From: Candidatus Obscuribacterales bacterium
GTDB taxonomy: Bacteria; Cyanobacteriota; Vampirovibrionia; Obscuribacterales; Obscuribacteraceae
DNA length: 64,000 nt
Assembly: GCA_019744775.1 (NCBI GenBank)
Contig: JAIETZ010000004.1
Coordinates: 434,001-498,000 of the forward strand
Direction: 5' to 3'
The notes beneath the pieces are model-generated. The model was not told the DNA's origin and searched no databases. It worked only from the letters and a program-made list of their open reading frames with translations. Position 1 is the stretch's first letter, and the number at the start of each line of letters is the position of its first letter. Shown piece after piece: positions 20,601 to 29,600 of the stretch. The translations under genes and the position numbers were made by a program.

Positions 20601-23600
20601 CTTTCGGCACAAGCGATCTACAACTTCCCACTGGCACGCTATCAGTTGACGGACAAGGCAATGGAAATGGTGGCACAATCGAATTCAATACATTCTACTT
20701 TAGCGGAACTCCAACCACAACTCTTTTCGCAAATGGCGATGGCTACGGTAATGGTGGTTCTATTAGCCTGACTGAAACACAGGGAGGTAGTCGATTTATT
20801 ACTGTAGGTCCAAGTGGATTTACAATTGCCGCCAATAGCGGTGCATCCGGCGGCAATGGCGGCACTGTCTATCTTAATGCGGCCGGCTCAGCGCTTACAG
20901 TCAACATGTTGTGGCTAACTGCTGATCCTTTAGGCACAAACGGCAACGGTGCAAACTATACTTTCATAAACGGAAGTAGCGGATCACTCGGCGCACTGCA
21001 AATAACGGGAGACGTCAATGCAAATGGCGTCGGCAATGGCAACGGCGGCTCAGTAACAATCATTTACTCAGATGCCACCAATCCGTTTACCGTTGGCACA
21101 ACAAGCAGTCAATTCGTCTCAGGGGATATATTTGCCAACGCACCGACTACCGGCAATGGTGGCTCTATTTCAATTACAAATACTTATGCTACTGGTCCTC
21201 TCACTGTAAACATGACGGACAACATTACTGCCAATTCCGGCAGCGGCACGCTGGGCACAGTGACCTTCAACAAGTCCGGACAAGCGGTGTCAGTAACAGG
21301 TAGTGGTCAATTGATAGGCAATGTAATAGCAACAGGAGCATCAGTAACCTTATCTCCACAATCAGGACTAACGGCAAAAACGATAACATCATCAGCCGGC
21401 AATATCTTGTTATCTGTTAACTCCGGCGCCCTCGCACTAGCAAGCTCTGCAGCACTGTCAGCCACTCAGGGTAGCATAACTATCCAAAACAACGACACTA
21501 CGACAGGAACCATAGCGATTGGTGCAAACTCCACTATCTCTGCAACCTCTACCACTTCCGGACAGGGCAGAGTCAATATAGTCATAGGCTCTGTTCCTGG
21601 CTCACCTGTTGCAGGCATTCAGCCTAGCAATTTCACAGCAAATCTAACCAATGCCGGAACAATCTATTACGGCAGTCCTAACTTTACGTCAAATTCCCCA
21701 ACCAACACGGCCAACGTAGATGGTGGAAGAGTCCTCTTCAACAACACGGGCAGCATCGGTGCAACCGCAGTTACTTTGAATGGTGGCGTTGTCATCAATT
21801 CAACTGCACCTGGACTTCCAGTCTTAACCAGTCTTGACCTTACAGATCCTTCCATCACATCGTACATACAAACTCAACAAGGATTGGGCACACTCGGTGG
21901 TACTCTCATTCTTTCCAGCGGCGTCGCGCAACCAGGCAGCACACTTACAATTCAACCCGGCAATTTGTCAGCGTCACTTTCGTCATTTAACATCCCAGCT
22001 GGTGTCGTCGTCACAATGGACTCCTTCACCGGCTCCAATACAATCACCATCGACATAACTGGTAGCAGCTTCACCACACAAGCAACCCTCACCGGAACAA
22101 CCGCATTCGGCTCCGGCTCCGGCACCCTCGTAATCAACTCCACACAAGCCGGCAATGCATTCCTAATCAACTCCGCTGGTGTCCTAAGCAGCACAGCAAC
22201 TCTCGACATTTCAACGAACAGAAGTGCAAGTATCGCCGGCACAATTACAGCTACAACACTAAATATCACCACAACTGCAAACAACGGCGCCATAAGCGTA
22301 ACGGGAAGCATCACAGGTTCTGCCGGAGTCAACCTAACAACTAATGGCACCGGTAACGTCACCAGCGGTGTATCGTCGTCTATTCTAGCAACCAATAATC
22401 CAATTACAATTACTGCAAATGACGTTGCTTTCTCCGGCTCCGTAAATGCTGGAACAGGCACAGTGACTCTGAAACCAAACAGCACGCAAACCATGTCTCT
22501 GAACGGAGCTGGCGGAACATTCTCAGTGCTTTCGACTGATTTAAACAACATCATTGCCGGGACAATGGTCCTTGGCTCCAACACCAATTCAGGAACTATC
22601 ACTCTTGCAGGCGCACTAACACTGCCAGGATCAGGCTCAGCTGGAACGACCGCCGGTCTCTACAATCTGGAACTCAGAAGCGGAGCTGCCGGTGGCACAT
22701 ATTCAGCCGGTTCAAATGCATTGAATGTCAGAGGACAAAACCTAACAATCAACGTTGCCGGTAGTGCCAATACAGGAAGCGGCGGAATCTCCGGAACCTC
22801 CGGCACCGTAGCAATCACCGGTGGTGGCGTGACTCTTGGTGCAGCAATCACATTATCCGGCAACGGCACAATCAACCTTACTGCTACAGGCAGCACTAAT
22901 CTCACCATGAATGGCAATGTTCAAACTGCATCGGGCGGGCAAATCTTGTTAAACACCGGAACTGGGGGATTCAGTCAGGGTGCCAATATCTCGACGGGCA
23001 GCTTAGTCTTTACCAGCACAAGCGGCTCCGCATCCCTGAATACAACCGTTAGCAACTTTACAGCCAACACAACCGGCAGCATCAACCTAACAAATACAGG
23101 TGCTCTAATAATTGGCCCGGCAGGGACTACTAGCACAGCCAACACCTTCACCGTATCGAATAATCAAACAATCACTGTGAACGGTGGCATTACAGCAAGT
23201 TCTATTTCCGGTGTATCTCTGACAACAACTGCCAACAGCGGCAATATAGACGTCAACGCCGATGTTACAGGAGGCGGTATTACATTCAGCACCAATGGCA
23301 ATGGCATAGTGACAAATGCTGCCTTAACAGATATCGAAGCAACTAATGGAACACTGCAGATAACAGCCAGCAACGTACTTTTCAACGGCACCCTGACTGG
23401 TCCTAACGATGTCCTACTTCTCGCCAATGGCAGTATTCCAGTGGTTATAGGCGGTACCAGCGGTACTTTCAACGTTACAAGTTCTGTGATAAATGCTGTA
23501 ACCGCTAACAACCTACTAATCGGTTATGGTTCGAGCATGACCGTAGTCGGTCCTGTGGATGTCTCAAGTGCAAACTTCAACGGATTCTACCTTCAACCGA

Positions 23601-26600
23601 CCGGAAGTTACTCGGCTAACGGACAAACGATGACAATTGGTGGCAAGACATTGAGTGTTCAAAATTTAGGGTCAGGAAGCATCGATACCGGAGCGGTTAC
23701 CGGCAACAGCAGTTCTAGTATTACCTTCAGCGCTTCTTTGTCTTTAACAGTCTCAGGAGCTATTACTGGCGGCGACATGCAATTCTCTAACAGTTCTGGA
23801 AACATGACATTTGCAGCAGGCGTATCAGGCACTTCAATAAACACCAACAGCCCCGGTGAAATAATTCAAAGTTCGGGAACTATTGCAGGAACAAGTCTAA
23901 ATCTTAATGCCACCAATGGTATTGGACTTCTAAGTCCTATTCAAACGGCTATTACTTCGCTCATAGTGAATACGGGGTCATCTTCTAGCGCTTTCATTTC
24001 TAACGCTGGAGCATTACAGATAAATTCATCCACCGTCGGAAATCAATTCCAAGTAGCCACAACAGGAGCAAGCGCAAACATTACAGTGAGCGGTACAGTA
24101 ACTGCAACCAATGGACAGCTTCAACTAAGCGCAAATGGCAATATAACCACCAATGCCGCAATTTCCGGAAACACCTTGACTCTCCAAACGTTAACCGGCA
24201 CCAACGGTACTATTGCTCTTAACCATAACGTAACCGGAACTAATGGAGTTACGATCACCACAAACGGAAATGGGAACGTCACAAACGCAGTTACTCGCTC
24301 AATAACCGCTACAAACGCTTCAATTTCCATCACCGCTAATGATGTAATTTTTAGCGGTTCGGTCAACGCGGGCACAAGCGGATCAGTTTCACTGATACCA
24401 AATGGTGCTAAAGCTATTACCGTCGGCGGAGGCGCTGCAACTTTCAATGTCAGCTCCACAGAGCTTGCTGCGATTACTGCTGGCACTTTAACGATCGGCA
24501 CAACGGCTCAAGTAGGCGGCTTCACCGTAGGTGGCAATTTGAATGTTTCCGGCGCAGGTCCAGCCGGTGCTTACAACTTGGTGTTCAACAATGGCGGCAA
24601 TTACACAGCAGCTGGTCGAACAATCACGTTGGGTACTAAGACGCTGACAGTCAATGCTCTAGGCACTGTAACTACCGGTACAGTGACAGGTGGCAATACA
24701 ACAGTACTGATTACATCAGGTACCGGAACTACCGTTTCGAATGCTGTGACTGTCACCGGTGGCACAGTTACTCTTAATACGACCAACAATGGAAGCATTC
24801 TCATTACTGCCAACGTAGGCGGCGGCGCAACTACTAATATAGATGTGCACGGTTCTGGCAATATCGATCTGGCAGGCAGTGGCTACAACGTTACAGGTAC
24901 CACAGTAAATCTTTCATCGGATAACGGCATCATAGGCACAACCGGTGGTGGAGTACCGACAATAGCCGGCACGTTGACAATAAACGGCGGCAGTGACGCA
25001 CTGGTTACAAATACCGGAGACGTAATACTCGGCACCTCGGCTACCGGTGGTTATCTGAGACTAATTACTGCAACAGCCGGTTCAGACATCAGCACGTCAG
25101 GGACAGTAGCCGCGACTGGTGCACTTATATTGGAAGCAACAGGCAACGTCACAACAAGCAATCCAATCTCCGGCGATGAGGTAAGAGTAACATCCAATGA
25201 TGTATCATTTGGCGCCACCGTTACTTCACCTAACCTCATTTGGCTTCAACCGTCAGGCAGTCAGTCAATCTCCATCGGTGGAGCAGGGGGTACGTTCAGC
25301 GTATTGAATTCGGACTTGGCACAAATGAGTGCGCCGAGAGTGATTATTGGGTCGAACACAACTCCTGGAAATATTACTGTAACGGCAGGCGTAAATATTT
25401 CAGCCCGGAATTACGACTTACAAATAGAAACCGCCGGAACTTATTCTGCTGCTGGTCAAACGGTGACTCTCGGCGCAAATGACCTTAGCGTAACCTCTAC
25501 CGGTACACTCAATGCCGGCACAGTAACCAGCACAGGTGGTCAAATATCCCTGACAGGGGCAACCGTTACCGCCGCTGATTTAACAACGGCAAACAATGGC
25601 AGTGGCTTCTCCGGTAACGTTTCTATTGTCTCTGGTGGCACTGTCACGGTGTCGGATATCTCTACGGGCTCCACTTCAACAGCTATTGCAGGCGGCATTT
25701 ATATAACCGCTGTCGGCGCAATCACTACGGACACACTGAGCACAAATACCAATTTAAATGGCGTTGGAAATCCTAACGCATCGGGAAGTGCCGGCGGTGA
25801 GATTCAACTGGAAAGCAACAGCGGCACCTTCAATCTCAATTCCATAAATACATCCAGTGGTGGCAGCACCGCAGGCGAATTGACATTTTCGCAAAACGGT
25901 AGTGTGTTAACAACGCCGACTGTAACCTTTGCTACAAATTCCAACATCACCATGAAGAGTGTCAGTTCCAGCACCGGACCGTCTGTATCAATTAACTTAG
26001 CCAACGCAAATACACTTGGAAGCATAGATACATCAAACAATGGCAGCGGTGTCTCGGGCAATGTAAATTTGACGTCCGCCAGCTCTATAACTTTAGTAGA
26101 CATTCATACTGGATCTGTCGGCACAGCTCAAGCCGGTACCATTACGATCAATTCCGGCGGTGCGGTTAACGTAAGAGACCTATGGGCAAGTACTAGTACC
26201 AATGGAGTCGGAAATCCCAACGTGGTAGGCGGTGCAAGCAACAACATATTAGTGATCGCCACCACATCTATCACCACACGCGACCTTAACGCCAATGTAG
26301 CAGGCTCTAATGCAGCCGGTACTGTCACCTTATCCGCAGGCGGCGCGATTATCACAAGTGATGTTTTCACTGGCTCCACAGGCAGTGGAGTCGCCGGCAC
26401 CATCACCATGACTGCAGGTGGCTCTATCACAACAGACACCCTTAACACAAATACGAACTTAAACCCAGTCGGAAATCCTAACGCCTCTGGTAGTGCCGGT
26501 GGTGACATCACGTTGGACAGCAGCACCGCCACCTTCAGCCTTAATTCCGTTAACACGGCTAGCGGCGGCAGCACAGCCGGAGCCTTGATATTCAAGCAAA

Positions 26601-29600
26601 ACGGTGTTGTGCTGGGAACGCCGACCGTCACTATGGCTACAAACTCAACAATCACCATGAGCAGCGTCAGCTCCTCTAGTGGACCTTCTCTATCACTTAA
26701 CCTAGCCAACTCCAATACACTCGGAGCCATAACCACATCCAACGCTGGCACCGGTGCAGCAGGTGACCTTACCTTGACCTCCAGCGCATCAATCACGACG
26801 GGAGCTCTAACTGCCACTTCAGGAGGCGCTCTGGGTGGTGATATAACCGTCACATCAACAACTTCTACGGTAGCCACAGGAGCGATCACAACAAGCAATG
26901 CGGCAGTGACGATTACTGCCAGCGACGTGTCCCTAACTAGTGCAGTCAATGCCGGTACTGGTACCGTCAGCCTCTTGCCAAATAGCGCATTGTCGATATC
27001 AGTTGGTGGATCAGGAGGCAGCTTCTCCGTACTCGCAACTGATTTAGCAAACATCACTGCAGGCACTCTAGTTGTCGGCACTACATCTCTAGCCGGTGAT
27101 TTTACAGTGGCAGGCAATCTTAATGTCTCAGGAACAGGCGCCGGCAAGTACAATCTAGAGTTTAATACTGGTGGTAACTACACGGCCGTTGGTCAGACAA
27201 TTACTCTAGGCACCAAAACGCTCACTGTTGCCGCGCTAGGCACATTGAATACAGGAACAGTGACCGGCGGAAATTCGACAGTGCAACTAACTGGTGGCAC
27301 AGGTATGACTGTGTCGGGCGCAATTACATCGACAGGTACTGTAAATCTCGACACCACCAACAGCGGCTCCATCTCCATTGGTGCCAATATTTCTGCACCT
27401 ACGTTGGATGTAACTGCTGATGGTGCAGGAACAATTACCCGCTCTGGTAATTTCACATTGACGGCTACTACGTTGACGCTGGCTTCGACCTCCGGTGACA
27501 TTGGTCAATTCGGCACTCCGCTTCTGACTGATTCCACTTCGATTACAGCTTCGACAGCCGGCTCCATTTACATTACAGAAACCGGGAACGTAAACCTATC
27601 TTCATTTACTGTCGGTTCGGGTAAAACTCTTCAGCTTTCGACAACCGCTGGTGGTTCGATCATTGTTGACACCAATTTGACGACGGCAAGCACAATTTTT
27701 CTTGATGCTGATGGAGCCGGAACAATTACACGGTCTGGTAATTTCAACTTGTCGGCTACCTTGATCACGTTAAGTTCAGACACCGGCAATATTGGTCAAG
27801 CAGGAACACCATTGAAAGCTGACGCTGTCGTACTTATCGTCTCTACAGGCGGTTCAATATACTTAAATAGCAGTACAGATTTGGCTACAAGTTCATTTAC
27901 TGTTGGTGCCAATCAGACACTCGATCTTTCAACTTCAGCCAACGGCTCTATATTGGTTGACACAGATGTCACTGCCGACACAATTCGACTGTCGACCGCT
28001 GGTAACGGTGATATCACACGCGCGGGCAATGTTACTCTCACTGCCAACACTATCGCCTTGAGCACGTCGTCAGGTAATATTGGTGACTTTGGCACAGAAC
28101 TTCAAACCAATGCCGGCACTCTAACGATTTCGACCGGTGGATCCGCTCTTATCAATGAAGCCGATTCGGTCAATCTTGGTGCTTCAAACATTAGCGGCAC
28201 GCTTGAATTAACTACAACTGGCAACGACGGTAGTATCACCGTAACGGGCAATGTCTCAGCCACAAGCATGCTTCTGTCCACCGATGGTGTCGGAGAAATT
28301 CAGCGTTCGGGCAACTTTACTCTCAGCGCAACAGCCGTAATCAACTTAGGTTCAGACAACGGCAATATAGGAACATCATCGTCGCCACTGCTAATTGATA
28401 CAAACACGATAACCATTCAGACAGGTGGTTCAGTCTTACTCAGAGAAGACGATAGCATCAACCTTGGTTTTACAAATGTCGGTGGCACGCTTGAACTCAC
28501 AACTCTAAATGGTGGTGATATTGTCTTATCAAGCACGATAACAGCCACATCAATGACGCTCACTGCCAATGGCGCCGGCTCAATTCTCGACGGCGGTAGT
28601 GGCTCTTTGTCAGCTACATCTGTAATCAATCTCGCTTCAACATCCGGCGATATTGGTGCATCGGGCAACGAGATAAACACCAGCACAAGTACCCTCACTG
28701 CTAACACCTCGGGCAACATATACATAATCGAAGTCGATAGCGTTAATCTCGGATTTACTAATGCAGGCGGAGTACTGGAACTTACAACAACTGCCAACGG
28801 CACTATCACTCTGTCGGATCAAGTTACAGCCACAACAATGATACTAACAGCTAACGGAACAGGCGAAATTCTCCGTGGCGGTACGCAAACAATTTCCGCC
28901 AACACTATGACGCTAAGTTCGACACTGGGCAATATCGGTAGCCCAACGACTCCAATACTTACAGATGCCGGCGTACTGACAGTAAATACAGCTGGACATT
29001 CCTATGTCGTCAACACCAACAGCTTGACCCTAGCTAATTCCAACGTAGGCGGAACACTTTCACTATCAACCAACGGAACCTTGACCACGTCAACCGCCAA
29101 CAGTGCTCAAACGCTCGATTTGACCGCTGCTTCAGTAAACAATAGCGCAACTCAAACAGCTACCGGTCCGACAGGAACCATAACAATAACTGGAGCAGGC
29201 GGTTCAAGCGTTACGATAACCGGAGGCGGTACACTAGCCGGCGCAGGCGGTATAAACATCAACGCTACCACCAACGATGTGATTTTCGCAGGCAGTCAAA
29301 CTTTTAACGGCAATGCATTTATAGATGCAACTGGTACTTCTGGTGATGTGATTGCAGCCAACGGAGTGACCGTATTCAGCAATGCCAACATGACTGTTAA
29401 CAGCACAACACCAGTTGTAAACACGGCAGCTTTCGGCGCAGCAGGAACTCTTTCAATCAATGCTGGTCCTCCTGTACCGCCGACGCCTCCTACGCCAACT
29501 TCTGAAGAAACCACAAGCCCGACTTTAATAGCAATAGTTGCTGATGCGTCCAGCGCCAGCACATCGGCTTTCCAAACAAGAAATGATCCCATTGTAATTT

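Noticed and set aside
13541-28931. Regular repeats as a CRISPR array
   Set aside because: The units are 280-730 bases long, diverged in DNA and conserved in reading frame; there are no short identical repeats with unique spacers and no cas genes.
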